This document shows, one piece after another, positions 1 to 11,949 of a DNA stretch of 64,000 nucleotides. Positions within the stretch are counted from its first letter, which is position 1. Each line of letters opens with the position of its first letter. Under the pieces are notes generated by a model. It saw only the letters and a list, made by a program, of their open reading frames with translations, ran no database searches and was not told where the DNA came from. Location: the NCBI GenBank assembly GCA_016169945.1, contig JADLSH010000235.1, positions 124,001 through 188,000 on the forward strand, given 5' to 3'. The position numbers and the translations under genes are program-made. This DNA comes from Trachythela sp. YZ-2020. Taxonomy: Eukaryota > Cnidaria > Anthozoa > Malacalcyonacea > Clavulariidae.

Positions 1-1866
1 ACTCTTTGAGTACTGCAGCAACAGAAGCACTTAATACTTGGGCAGCTAAGTTTACTCTCATTACACCATAAGATGACAAGTGAACATGATCATTAGTGAG
101 TCGTGGCAATAATTTCAGACCATTGTCAATATCCTGATAGTAGAGCTGGCAAATATGCTCCCAGATGATGGACATTCCATCATTCCACATGTATCGAGAA
201 CCTCCACTGCGGGAATGAGATAGGCAGTTCCTTGCTGTCTTAACAAGATGTGGAGCATCACAAAAAAAATAAATGTATCTATATTTTGCATATAGATTGA
301 TAGTTCTGTAGCAAACATCTTTGCCAGAATCACCTTGAAGACCTTTGTGCATGCGATAGAATGTGCGATTTGGTGAAGCACCGTCCGAGGTTGCAGCAAT
401 GACCCACAAGTTGCAAGTAACTTCTAGGATGTAAACAGCTTCCCAAAACACAGGAAAGATCTGTTCGCATCTTATATCAGTTGTTGCAAAATAGGCCAAT
501 GCAAACTTAAGATTGGTGCAAACACCTCTGAGAAGAAACACTAAAGCATGCGTAGCAAGATCATCACACTTTTCCAAGGTATTGTAATTGACTTCAGGAT
601 CACCAAGGTCTGTAAAACCGATTAGTTCACCAGATTCCTTGCTGAAGACAAGATTGGATTTAACAGTCATCTCATCAAAAAGTAACACAACATACCTTTG
701 AGTGTTGAAGTAGGTTGTGGTTAAAGCAATTAAATCTTTGATTACTTCAGCATTAAATCCAACCTTTGGTTTGATAGCATTTCTATAGTCTCTAAGTGTT
801 CTTTGACTTGGTAGAACAAGAACTCCACTGTTTCTAAGCTCTTCATAGCAAGATGAAGATTTGCTGGCCAGAGACAGACAAAAGCGAATTATCATTGGAT
901 GGTAGCGAATTCCTTTATTGGTACTTGCTTGCAGCATTTTTTTCTGTTGTTGCCAAAATAATTGCATGAATGGTGTCATTTCCTTGTTGCTAATCTTTGA
1001 CAACATGCTTACAACATCTTTGCTCATTTCATCGTCAACTGCTATGCTTGCGTTTTCTATTTCTATCTTCATTTCTTCCAATTCTTTCTCCAGTTTAGCA
1101 CATTTTAGCCGCTGTTCCTGAAGGGCTAGCTTTATTCTTTCAGGCGCTGTCTTGGAAATGGGAGCTTTCAGTTTAGCTGCTGTCACCACTCTATTGTTGA
1201 TATTCTTCTGCGTCTTTACTTGAGCAGAAGAAACAGCTGCATGGCTGACAGGACTCGACTGATGCGGATGGTGAAATTAGCAGTTCACAATTAGTGGATC
1301 TGTGATAGTCATCATGGTGGTAGGACTTGCTAGCTTTTACTTCATTATCCTCATCCCATAATGGATCATGTGATTTGGGAATGACATGGTGCTCTATATT
1401 AGTACATTCTTTGATTCCATGGGTTATTCCATTACATAAGGTATAACCCATTATCTCTTCAATCAACTGCTGAATGCTGACTTGTTTTACTGACCTATGA
1501 TGTTTTTTGTATAGTTCATGATTTTCTGGTAAAAGCCAATGAAACACAGTCAGGGTGAATCCAAGACTGTCATCTATCACAATTTCATACTCAGGCAAAA
1601 GATATGGCAATTTCATCTTTTGCATTGTTATTCTATCATCCAATGTTACAACATTCCAGTTTCTTTTTAATTCTTTTAATTTTAAAACTTGCTTGAACCT
1701 CTGCAAGTGAGTGAAACTTCTGACAGGTAACCGGAGCTTGTACTCGATACAAAGGGCGTCTGGGGGGAATGTTCTCTTGATCATGGACTCGACTTGGCAT
1801 ATTAAGCAGTGGTAAAGCTCCAAAAACTGGCTTCTTTTTTGTCATTTTCTCAGTCACAACTACCAA
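1..1866 (-). CDS. P-element-like (THAP9-type) transposase, catalytic part, partial at window edge
   Basis: Reading leftwards, the protein contains a THAP9/P-element linker region (about 1866-1260, with a LPLLNMP motif and a [22 protein letters not shown] block). A charged coiled-coil follows (about 1200-1030), then a long open frame that runs to base 1. Its RNase-H-like motifs are in the family order: LLFDEMTV near 662-685 (first Asp), [11 protein letters not shown] near 368-400 (second Asp) and [14 protein letters not shown] near 220-262. The family catalyses cut-and-paste transposition or is a domesticated relative. The THAP exon at 2983-3351 is its likely 5' exon, across an intron of about 1.1 kb. 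Two frame changes, near 1650-1690 and near 1260, are needed; they may be short introns, decay or sequence errors. The 3' end lies outside the window. The family call is firm; intactness is not. Confidence 0.75.
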
Positions 1867-2982
1867 AAGAACAAGTCTATTTTAGTTTCACTAATAAACA
1901 AACATATGCATTTCTGTACTGTTTAAACTATACTCTGGTACATAGAAAATTGAAATGCCAATTCAATTATATTACATGAACTTTTATACTGTAACAATAA
2001 AGGCTTTACAGTATATCCCTCGCTATTAACAAAGTTGATAAATGGCTTGCAAAAAATAGATAAATAATAGTTGTATAATTTTGGAAATTTGGGGGAGGTA
2101 AAATCATACAAAATACAATTTTCAACATGCCAAAGGCCCCCAGGAAAATTTTGATTTCTAGGGTCTCTGAAACGTAATTTCCTGCATTCTTCTGAGATGA
2201 GTTTTATTATAATTATTTGGAGTATATCAGAATATATATCACACACACAATTTCTTCCCAGATATGGACTTTTATGAGAACAGTTTTGGGACCATTTGGG
2301 GCAGCTAGGGGATTCTGCCTCCCTCGTCCCCAAGGCTACGCCACTACCTTGTCTGTGTTATGAATTAAAACTATACTGTTGTGTAAAATTAAATGAATTT
2401 TAATTGCGTTACAAATTCTCAAAATATTAATAACTCACTGAAACGTTTAATGTACAATCAAGCAATATTTATGTACCTCAAGTTCATACAGGACAACGAA
2501 ATTGTAAAGAAATTCTGCTTCGATGTTTTAACATTGTTTTATAGTACTTTAATTAAATAGTTTAAAATAGTTCAAAGGGAATTTATGTATGTTATGTATT
2601 GCTGTAATTGTAGATATGTATAGTCTGTTAGTGTTATGATTGATTGATTGTGATTGTCTTATAAACCAAAATTGGTATTTTGTTGATTGTTAAATTATTA
2701 TTATAAAGTACGAATCGCATCAAGACGTGTGTATTTATACTGAGTAGAAATCAAAATAATATAATAACGTGTGTATTACTAACAGTAAAATGGTGCATCA
2801 GCACGACACATTTTATACTTTATAGTTAATATTAACACTTTGATCAAGTCACATTTTAGGCCATTTTAGATAAAACTTGATTCGCTCATACCGTCTCAAA
2901 TTACTACAAAGAACTATATATTACTTGAAAAATTTGCTGACTAGTTACTACGTTTAATATAATACACCATTGCAACATTAAT

Positions 2983-3351
2983 TCATATATTTGATACTTT
3001 GACACTTTGTAGTGCGTGACGGTCAATATGTAGATTGTCCTTTAATAGTTTAAGTGCATTGTTTTTATTCGGGACTACAAGAGCTCGCATACAAGAATTA
3101 TTTAAAACTTGGCACTTACACGTTTCGATGTCTTCTTCTTTAAAATGTTTTTCACATGTAAATACCCTGTCGTTGTCAATCTGCGCTCGAAAATTCTTGT
3201 CAATCACTCGTGTTTTCGTGAGTTCGTTCAACCACTGTGATCGCCATACCTTATATTCTTCGTTCTTAGGCGCTGGGAGTTTAAAAATACCGATACCTTT
3301 TGTTCTTCGAGACGTCCCACAACCCATCACAGCGCAATTATCGCCTGGCAT
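2983..3351 (-). CDS. THAP zinc-finger domain exon (5' exon of the P-element-like gene)
   Basis: The 122-residue frame opens [12 protein letters not shown], giving the C2 half (C..C) of a THAP finger. Further on are a W ([10 protein letters not shown]), VFTCEKHF supplying the C and H ligands, and a basic tail. THAP is a sequence-specific C2CH DNA-binding domain at the N terminus of P-element and Kolobok transposases and of host THAP proteins. It lies about 1.1 kb upstream, on the same strand, of the P-element-like catalytic ORF, so I read it as exon 1 of that gene. A short inverted repeat (ATCGCCTGG / CCAGGCGAT, about 3336-3366) overlaps the start codon region. The exact splice donor was not determined. 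Confidence 0.7.
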   Translation of the reverse strand: MPGDNCAVMGCGTSRRTKGIGIFKLPAPKNEEYKVWRSQWLNELTKTRVIDKNFRAQIDNDRVFTCEKHFKEEDIETCKCQVLNNSCMRALVVPNKNNALKLLKDNLHIDRHALQSVKVSNI

Positions 3352-3364
3352 TTCCAGGCGATAA

Positions 3365-4776
3365 TTAAGATGAAACTTTACACCGATTTATGTCACCATG
3401 ACTAGTCGAATTGTGTACAAGCGTATATTGTATTTCCTATTTGTGTGCACGGTCTTTGGTCACGTGACTTAAAAAAGCGCGAAATCAACATCCGTCTTTG
3501 AAGTTTGCCGCGTTTCCTAACCATGTTCCCCCTTATATAAACTATGGTCTAAAATACAAATTACGATATAGTATTGTATTGTAAATATAGGCTATATGCA
3601 AAGAAATGATAGCGCATCAGGTTTACAAAATATTTTTCATACATAATTCGAGACATAATTCATAAAAACTGATGCGTAGCCTTTCCACATATATATAATA
3701 TATATATATGTAAAATTTAGTCCTTCAGAGTTGGAGTTCCCATTGAATCTGCTGTAGAGTGTATAGTACAGCAAAATAAAAACATAGTTGTACACCAAAT
3801 TTTGTCTATACTATAGGACAAAGACTTTAAAATAAGTCGGCTTATTGGACACTGATGTCTCACAGTCACAGACCATATGCACAGACACAATAGCATAGTG
3901 ATATGGATACTTTCAGCAAATACTAAATAACTGTATTCTAAATCCCTTTTGTATATTATATTAGATCAAGCTAGAAAGACGATGAAAACTATTTAGGATT
4001 TAAAGTGTGGTGTATACTAACTAACTAACACATATGAAGTATAATTACATATGTTTTATCGTAAATATTCAAGTTGTACCGCACGCACGGAGAGTCGTTG
4101 AATTTGCCTTTATCGGATAATTTTACCGTACGTTTGGTAACGTAAAGTTATACTTCGACATACTTCTTGATTGTCGCGTTTAGCGATGCCAAGGCGGATA
4201 TTTTACAATCTTGAACGAGATTTAACCTCTGGATAGCATTGTTTACACACAGTAGGATCTCGATATTTTATAGCAATTCCATATGTCAGCATTAAAAAAA
4301 TCCATTTTGTTTGCAGTTTGAATACCAGACAGGATAAGGTTCAACACTGTTAACAATCATATCAGTCAGTCTATAGAAGATATGTTTTATTGATTGTGTT
4401 TTATATTAAAATACCGTGCGACGCGTGCTTTCCTTGGCTTGACAAGCGTTGTGTATTGAAATCTGATCCAACTTATCGAGTACTTATCGCTTGAAATGTA
4501 ACTCAATACTCCAGGATACAGTAGGTAGTGACATGATGATGAATGCGACTATTTTATAACAACAGTTTTGTCACAATTTCTTGTTGCAAATTTTCAATTC
4601 ATCGCCCCAAAATACTTTTTTCCAAACGCAACAATATCAAAGAAGACAACACGCTCCTGTACCACCCCTCCCTATAAAGTGTATTCTCAATTTATCACGC
4701 GAAATCCGCGTGACACGTGACCAGCTCCATCCAGGGTATTATCTCCCCAAGAGATAAGAGCCTGGGAACGAGGTTG
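3365..4776. other. Intergenic, no gene recognised
   Basis: AT-rich sequence with no supportable ORF. It holds a TA-rich stretch (about 3690-3710) and, beside the R repeat, a short GAGATAAGAG-containing segment near 4740-4765. I see no conserved coding signal on either strand. Confidence 0.5.
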
Positions 4777-5358
4777 ACAATTTACTCCCCCAAAAGTTAT
4801 TGTAACATGAAGTACTGAGTCGATCAATGTAACCATGGTAACACGCACTGTATATTTCTATTATTTTGTACAAAACATTGATAAGATCTGTTAACTATAA
4901 AATTATCAATTGCCCAACTATATAAAGTAGGTATGTTATTATGTACTCTTTTAGCTTTGATTTACTGTAAAATTCAACCTTAGAAGTCTCACAAAACATT
5001 TCGAAATTTTCACAAAACAGTATTTTTATACTTCTTTTCGCACTTGTTTTTGAGATTTAAAGGACATTGGCAACCAAAATTTTTATTGTGTAATTTAAAA
5101 GTGCTTACTCATCTAAGAATAAATATGGTATTCATTTCTTGCCAAACTCTTTTGTTCAAAAGTTATTCGCATCTTAATTCACCAAAATTTTGATTTTCGT
5201 CCGCCATCTTGGAAATAGTTCTCAAAAAATTATCTTTGGGTCACATGACCGATGTGACGTCATTAGCAGGGCAGCGTCAAAACAACAATATATTTTTCTA
5301 CACGTGTTTATCGAGATTCGTGAGGTTTTATAAGAAATTGTGGCGTTTTTTTGTTGTA

Positions 5359-5970
5359 ATGGAAAATATCCACGAGCATCAAGTAGAAGAAGTGTTACCC
5401 TACCAATTTGAGCCAGAAGCGGGCGCAGAAACATCAAATTTTAGCGATGAAAGCGATTCCGAACAAGGCAGTGGTTTGTCTTCGTCTGAGGAGGAAGTCG
5501 ATAACAAGTTCGAAAGAGCAAACGCTTGGCGCCTTGAAACTCTAAGCTGGTGCAAATGTGGTCATTGTGCTTTGTCAACGAAGGCTATTGAGTGTTTTTG
5601 TTGCCACGAAAAAGCGGTGGAGTACGACGAATACGGAGTGCTTCTTGATCAAACAGAAGCACATGGCGAAGAATGTTTGACAATACATCCGGACTTTCGA
5701 GACAACATGCTGTCGGAAGGCGTACTAAAGATAGATGTTTGCCGCTATCTCGAAGAAAATTGGCCTCTAGATGATGGGGATCTGGAGAAAATACACAAGC
5801 TGTATCGTTTAGTGGCATATCAACGATGTTCACGGTGGATTTTCCAGATTTTGGGGAAAAAAAAGCGAAGACCATTTCCTGCGTGTGTTTATTCAAGCAT
5901 ACGAGAACGCTTTGCGTCGCCTGCTGGCCTATATACGCATTTCAAATATGCCAAAACATCAAAACGGTAA
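5359..5970 (+). CDS. P2X7 intracellular (ballast / P2RX7_C) domain protein carried by the Kolobok
   Basis: This is a 203-residue protein from MENIHEH. The frame also opens at 5209 (253 residues), but that start lies close to the terminal repeat and lacks the acidic N terminus, so 5359 is preferred. An acidic, Ser-rich N terminus (SDESDSEQGS) leads into a complete ballast-type domain: LSWCKCGHC, ECFCCHEK, a CLTIHPDF block, AYQRCSRWIF, and RPFPACVYSSIRERF ending GLYTHFK. In vertebrate P2X7 this cytosolic domain binds zinc through such cysteines and a guanine nucleotide; there are no channel transmembrane segments here. The gene converges on the transposase, about 530 bp from its stop. Its role in the element is unknown (accessory DNA/RNA binding or regulation is a guess). 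The family call rests on motif order and is strong. Confidence 0.85.
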   Translation: MENIHEHQVEEVLPYQFEPEAGAETSNFSDESDSEQGSGLSSSEEEVDNKFERANAWRLETLSWCKCGHCALSTKAIECFCCHEKAVEYDEYGVLLDQTEAHGEECLTIHPDFRDNMLSEGVLKIDVCRYLEENWPLDDGDLEKIHKLYRLVAYQRCSRWIFQILGKKKRRPFPACVYSSIRERFASPAGLYTHFKYAKTSKR

Positions 5971-6341
5971 TCTTTTACGTTACTTAAGCAAATTATGGAA
6001 ATTGATATAAATGTTGGTAAATTATTTATGTTTATTATTGTCATTTCTAAAAGTCCAAATCTTGTGGGCAAAAGTGAGGTGTTTCCCCATTTGGTATAAA
6101 GGTTAATTATATATTTCTCTTGGACTTGGGCAATTTAAACAAACCCAAATATTGAATGGTTGAGTGCGTTTAATATACATACTGAATCACATGGTGGAAC
6201 CCTAGAATGATATACTAAATAATATAATACAAATAAGGCCTTTTCTCCTTTACCTCAAATGGGAAAACACTATAATACTCTTGCATAAATAAAACTATAA
6301 ACATTTAAAGCATCTAACCCTGATGAATACCACATATTTAA

Positions 6342-6439
6342 CCCATTAACGTCCAAGACTTTTCCTTTGTTTGACCAGTAAAATTGTCTGGCGTTAGACA
6401 CAGTAAATACTAAAGAAGGGCATATTGCACATTAATGGG
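6342..6439. mobile_element. 98 bp TTAA mini-element (piggyBac-like ends)
   Basis: Termini CCCATTAA...TTAATGGG are flanked by TTAA on both sides (6338-6341 and 6440-6443). CCC ends with TTAA duplication are the piggyBac signature. It carries the internal motif GTCTGGCGTTAGA, which recurs near 28620-28665, 29888-29945 and (diverged) 41300-41340. Too short to code. Confidence 0.6.
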
Positions 6440-6495
6440 TTAAGCTAATAGTAATAAATATGTATTTACATTGAGTATAAAAGTGCATAAATATC

Positions 6496-9400
6496 TCATT
6501 CACGGTTTACACACTGTGCTAATTTGCATTTACATTCGCTGTCACACAACACTTCCACTGCCCTACAGTTGCACTTTCGTGTAGCACACTTTCCCTTACA
6601 AGCACAAGGCTTATTTTGTGATCTTCGTTCTTCACTTGTAGGTAAGGCTGGTTTACTGAACCGCGACTTTCTGCTGGCCACTACCTGTTCCTTTGAGGGT
6701 CGTTCCTTTCCTGCCAAGTACTGTGCAACAAGAGACTGTGGTTCAGCAGGTAGCATGTCATGTGCATGGGCTTTGGCATCCTTCAGCCTTTTGTACTGGC
6801 TCCTTAATCTCATGACTTCACTTAAAATCAACTGTACATATCCTGTAGAATATTTTAAAGATTTTAAACTCACTCTAGTTTAGGTAATTTTATACAGGGG
6901 AAACAGTTAATAATTTAAGCATTTTCATCATACACTTCATATTGTCTTGGCTTTTTTTGGGGGGGGAAATAAAATTCTTACCATAAGTGGGCTTTTCCTT
7001 CAATGGTTTTGCAACTGCCTTTTCGCCTTTGAAGGCCTTTGGATATGCAATTGCCCATCTTAGTTTTCCTTCAGCAGTCTTTGCTTGCTTTCTGTTGCTG
7101 TTTTCATTGTAGTGCAAGTTTGAACAGTACAATCTATTTCAAGAATGTATAAAAGATAATTTAATAAGCATTCTGGTTTTATAATGACACTGTGTCAGTG
7201 GACACTAAATTGATATTAGAAGCTCTCATATCATGTTGGTGAAAAACAATGAGTACTTGACCTGCACAGCACCCTCATTGCATTGCAAATACCTATACAG
7301 GGTGTCTCAAAAAAACCGCTACCCTTAGAAATTAGAGGCTTTAGAAATTTTGCTTTGTCTGGCATATTTGCATGCAATTAGAAGCAAATAAGCAATTTTG
7401 AATTCCCAAGTGTACAAAATCGAGGCTTTTTCTAAAGCCTCTAATTTCTAAGGGTAGCGGGTTTTTTTGAGACACACTGTATAATGTCTATATGGATTGA
7501 AAAGACTGTTTAGCATTTTATTAGTAGGTCATCCAATTAACTACATTGAAGATAAAGAAAACAGACTGTTGTCAGATAATCTTTGCCTGTTCAAGTGAAT
7601 GCCTCCTTTGGCAAGTTGCTAGTGAATTCAATGTTCTTGACAAAGGACCTTAACTCAAAAAGGCGACTAGAAAGTATTTTCTTTATTTTCTAAGTAGTTG
7701 GATTGAACCTGCATTTACTACACATGACATATTTCTTACATTCGACATCATAAATTGCTATTGTACACTGCCACCCAAAGAAAAGCTCACCTTGCACTCA
7801 ATGAATGATACGAATGGTAGGTGTTCTTTGAAGCAAGCAAGTTATCCAAAGCATGCTTGGCCTCCAAACCAGATGTCTGGTGATATTTGGATAACTTTCG
7901 AATTGCTGCGATAAGACGTGGTCTCGTCAACATCTCGACTAACTTTTTATGAGCAGCTGATCCTGTAATATACAAGAATAAATTATAAATGTTAGGATAC
8001 TAAGTGATTACCATTGAAACCCCTAGATGCCATGTGTTTAACTAGCCAAGGCTAAATTTGGTGAACTATTATAATTAAAATTTGTCATAAATTCTCTTGT
8101 TCATTAAATTTTACTCAACCTTGCTTAAGCCATTCTCGTTCAAGTGTGCCATGGAGACATTCAACGAAAATCTTATGGTCAGCATGTTTGTGTATGTTGA
8201 CAATATGATTTAAAATACTGCGCCACTTTTCTTCCCTTTCATCTTTGCTTTCGCTTGAATCACCAACCCAGTAAATATGATTAATGATTGACTGTCAAGT
8301 AGATGAAAATAATTTTTAAATTAAATACAAAGTACCAAAAACTGCATGAGCATATATATATATACTGCTTTAGTTGTGATACTTGACTTCAGGAATGTTC
8401 TGTGGGCATCTATCCAAATATTTTTCCTTTTCAATATAATAAGTGTGCTACTCACTCCAATCCATGGCTTAATTTTCCTAAATTTCTTCCTCTTCGCAAC
8501 CTTCATCAATTTTTTCTTTTCACCTTTAAAATGACAAATGAAATATTGTAAATGAAATAGTTTACAATTATGTATTGTATAAAATATGTCTGTACTCTGC
8601 AGTGAGCATGATATCCAGGCTCTTTAATGATAATGACAAGCTACATACCTTTTGCTACATGCCATACATCATAAGCATGCTCAATCTCTGGCTTCTCATT
8701 TGCCATGTATGAAGAGACTTGAATGTGACGATCAGTCACCAACTTTGTTACCTAATAATGATAATAATAAAATATGTAGTTTAATAATAATAATTATTAC
8801 AGTAATAATAATATCTCAGCATAAAAAGAACATAAACTGTGTGAAAACAACAACATGATATAAATACTAATGCTACTACTACTAATCATGATAATACTAC
8901 CTCAACGTTGTTGTCCTCCAAGCATTTCAGTTGCCTCTTCAAGGATTCGAGCTCCATGGCATTGGAGTTTTTCACTTCTGTTGACTGTTAAAACATTTAA
9001 AAAAAGCCGATCTTAGATTTCTGCTCAAGATCCTGTAGTTTAATTCCTAAACCTAACACTAACTTTAACCTCATTGGTCGGTTAGCCACTAATCCATTTG
9101 GGGACCTGTATATGAAAAGTCAGAAAAGTGAGCCCAGATTTCCAGTGTGCAGTGACATTGTCTAATCTGATGAAAATGTCAGAGCTAGTTGGACATCTAA
9201 AAGAGTTGAATTTTCCTTTTTGTGAAAATACAGCAATCACTGTATTATTATAACTACGATATTATATTGGAGATGTCATATATTTCAATGCAATGAAGTT
9301 TACCTTAATTACTTGCGTGTCTAATATGACGTTCCTCGTCATGTCTAAAGTGCTGCCCGACCCAAACAAACCGCTATGTCCAGGACTGTCCACACGCATA

Positions 9401-10894
9401 TCTGACGCAATTACAATCGGCTCCCCTTCGGCCTCTCGCAATCTCGCAGATTGCTCCGCTTTCCAAACGTGGTAAACTCCGGGAATGGTGTAATTTTTTA
9501 GGATGTTCGACAGCTCGCGTTGCTTCAGGTTTGGAATCTTCAACGCTTGGAAGAGACGAAGAACTTTCGACGATTCCATTCCTGTTGCGAGAATACCAGA
9601 CGCTAACAAGAGATGGAATGCTGGCATTTTGGACACGCACGGACCAGTTGTCCACTCAAAATAATGTTTACTATCGGCTGAACACGAGATGCAAATTTTG
9701 CAACACGAGCCAATTTGGTTTTCCGCAGTAATTAAGCATTTCGAACCACACTGTACGCATTGACCGAAAACATCTAAAATCGCTTCTTCGAATACGATAA
9801 ACTTAATCTGATCTTGTGAGGGTTTCCCCTCCACTAGCAGTGTTCGCTTGTCAGAATCAGAATCTTCCTCGCTGCTTTCGTCGCTTTCGGTAGACGATGA
9901 TGCATTGACGTCGACTGGAATGTGGCCGTGTGATGCTGCCGATTCCTCGCTTACGCTGCTTGCAATGCTTTCCACGTCAACCTCTGTTGTTGTAGCCGTT
10001 TGTGCTGCAGAGTCGTCTACGTTTTTGTTGATATTTAATATAGTGTTGTCCATGTCTGTAACCACGGCTGTAGCTTCGCTGACTGCTTGTGCTTCTGGAA
10101 AAGATGGACATTCCACCACGGGTTTTGTTGGAGAAGACGTTGAAGTCACTGCCGTAACGGTCTGCGTTCTCACCGATCTTGTCCCCCGTCTTCTAACTGT
10201 TTGCGTCGATCTATCTCGAGAGTTCGATGATATTTCCTCCTCGAATGTCTCTGACGCACTCGGCCTTGGGTCTGGTTCACTGCTTTGCTCAGTTGGCGGA
10301 TCGGACACACTTTCGGATTCTTTTTTCTCCTCCGGTTGTGATTCTCCGGGATTTAGAATGTTAGCAAGTTCCTATAATTGTAGATAAAATATATTTACAG
10401 TAACATTTTTGGCCAACTTTGCCAATGACAATGACGAATGTACAATATGGAAACAAAAGTGTGAAAATATCCTTATGCGCTGTGTTGTGTAACATAATAC
10501 ATATAAAATAAATTTATCGATCGAGAATTCGACTCACCTTTTCTCGCTGTCTTCTTGCTGTAGAAGTCCTTGGTTTGCTTGAGCTTGCCTCAAGCAATGG
10601 TTTGTTCAAAGTTGGCAAGGCGTCGCTTTTTAACCGTACACGAAACGCTTCCTTGCACTCGATGCGTTCGAGGAACTGCGGCGAATGCCCTGACTCGTAC
10701 GCGTCTTCGGTGAAATGCCGTGAGCAGATTCTACTGCACGACGAAGGACTGAACTCTTTGCGTTTGCAAAATTCAACCCATGCCTTTCTTCTGTGTTGTT
10801 GGGCTACGGATTTTCCGCTTGGAAACGAAAAGAAACGTATTCCACTCGGATTTTTTTGACTGTCACTACTGCAACCGTATACCGGACAGTACAT
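6496..10894 (-). CDS. Kolobok transposase with THAP domain, nine exons, apparently intact
   Basis: Exons (5' to 3'): 10894-10538, 10371-9304, 8984-8901, 8751-8649, 8523-8456, 8291-8120, 7962-7791, 7133-6982, 6842-6496. All introns are GT..AG and every junction is in phase; the sum is 2,523 nt (840 codons plus TGA). Exon 1 encodes a THAP finger (MYCPVYGC; RICSRHF; a C-terminal LPTL motif). Exon 2 has an acidic/Ser-Thr linker, a CVQCGSKC cysteine pair and the first catalytic motif SDMRVDSPGHSG. Exon 3 has STEVKNSNAMELESL. Exon 4 has the second motif VTDRHIQV and YDVWHVAKG. Exons 5-7 carry basic and helical segments, exon 8 a basic Lys-rich segment. Exon 9 ends in a Cys-rich CACKGKC...CECK-type tail. 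The protein performs TTAA-specific cut-and-paste in the nucleus. The second in-frame ATG (10894) was chosen because THAP domains begin at the first Cys; 10930 is the alternative. Confidence 0.88.
7296..7481. mobile_element. Tc1/mariner-type MITE, 186 bp
   Basis: Long imperfect TIRs of about 48 bp start TACAGGGTGTCTCAAAA and are flanked by TA (7294-7295 and 7482-7483). TA duplication and an ACAGGGTG-type terminus are typical of mariner-family MITEs. It lies in the intron between transposase exons 7 and 8 (7134-7790), so it need not disrupt the protein. Confidence 0.75.
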
Positions 10895-11949
10895 GTTGCG
10901 CCTTCGGCTTGCATGCAAGTGAAGCAGCAAAATTCGTTATGGGCCATATAGCTCCTTCGCAAACAATGCTCATTTAGAACTTGTCAGCACCTACACAGCA
11001 ACAATGATAATTGCGATTCTTTAAATAGCTAGACCTCACCGAAGAAAAAAACATTAAAAGATTTATACCAAGGTGTATCCGGATGAATGGAGATATAGTC
11101 AGAAAGTGTCGCAAAAAGTTCCTTCTAATGCGCTAATGTGCTATTGTTTGCCCTTGCAAGTGTCTGTGAAAGCCCACACAAGATTTCAATTGCTTCCTTC
11201 GGGCTTCCGCGATCAGATTTAGGTGCGCGCTAATGTATTGTTGTTGTTGCCCTTGCCGACATCATTTATGGCTAAATGACTTTCAGACTTGGTGGCTAGG
11301 TCAGTGAAAGCCCACACAAGATTTCCTGTTCGACAACCTTTGTCAGTCTTTTGTAAAACAATTTTGGTACAAAGTATAAGCGCTGGTGTATGTTACATAT
11401 TGGCATATTGTCACCTGTGAGTCGTGTTCGATGTTACAAGCAATGTTTCTAGTATATAACTACTTTCAAATAATCAAGACTTGTTTTTTACTGATATGTA
11501 CAAACTATTTCAGCAATATGCCAATAATATCTCATTTGAAATATATGGCAGACGTCCAGCATGGGGTCAACATCTCGACGCATTTAACAGTTCTGATATA
11601 TGCGTTTATTCGAAATAATGTCAAAAACATATTTGGAGAACAGTAATACTTAGGTTTGCACAATTGCTTAATTGTATTTGCTCTGCAACTTTTATTTTTT
11701 GGCAAAATGTTCTTAACGTAATAGTAATTTATATTGTCAAATTCGGCCTACCCTGCTAATGACGTCAGCAAATGTATTCCTGCATAAATTAGCATAAGGC
11801 ACTATTTTTAAAATGGCTGCCGTATGATCAACATTTCTTCAAATTTTCTCAACAACTAAATGCGATGGACACACGAAAACGCGAAATTAAGTATTCCATA
11901 GGTAAGTATAATAGATATAAGGAATAAAAAATTTGGTTGCCAATGTCCT
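10895..11949. promoter_or_regulatory. Kolobok 5' region upstream of the transposase
   Basis: Noncoding side of the element, expected to hold the transposase promoter. A direct repeat with the core GTGAAAGCCCACACAAGATTTC-like sequence occurs near 11166-11190 and 11304-11326. The subterminal segment (about 11740-11870, including TGACGTCA and GCTAATTTATGCA) is conserved at 59690-59800 in the related element. No core promoter motif is clear enough to name. Confidence 0.4.

Larger units (their letters stand above)
5061..11949 (-). mobile_element. Complete Kolobok DNA transposon, 6.9 kb, two genes
   Basis: The ends are inverted repeats beginning AGGACATTGGCAACCAAA and are flanked by TTAA on both sides (5057-5060 and 11950-11953). 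The second R copy has a single TTAA at 38899-38902 with no insert, which fixes the borders exactly. TTAA duplication plus a THAP-containing DDE transposase defines the Kolobok superfamily. The element carries the nine-exon transposase on the minus strand (10894 to 6496) and a convergent P2X7-ballast-domain ORF on the plus strand (5359-5970). Nested inside are a mariner-type MITE (7296-7481, in an intron) and a 98 bp TTAA mini-element (6342-6439, between the two genes). Both ORFs are open, so this copy could be autonomous. Orientation is given by the transposase. Confidence 0.9.

Noticed and set aside
9848..10387. 179-residue plus-strand ORF
   Set aside because: Antisense of the low-complexity acidic linker in Kolobok transposase exon 2.
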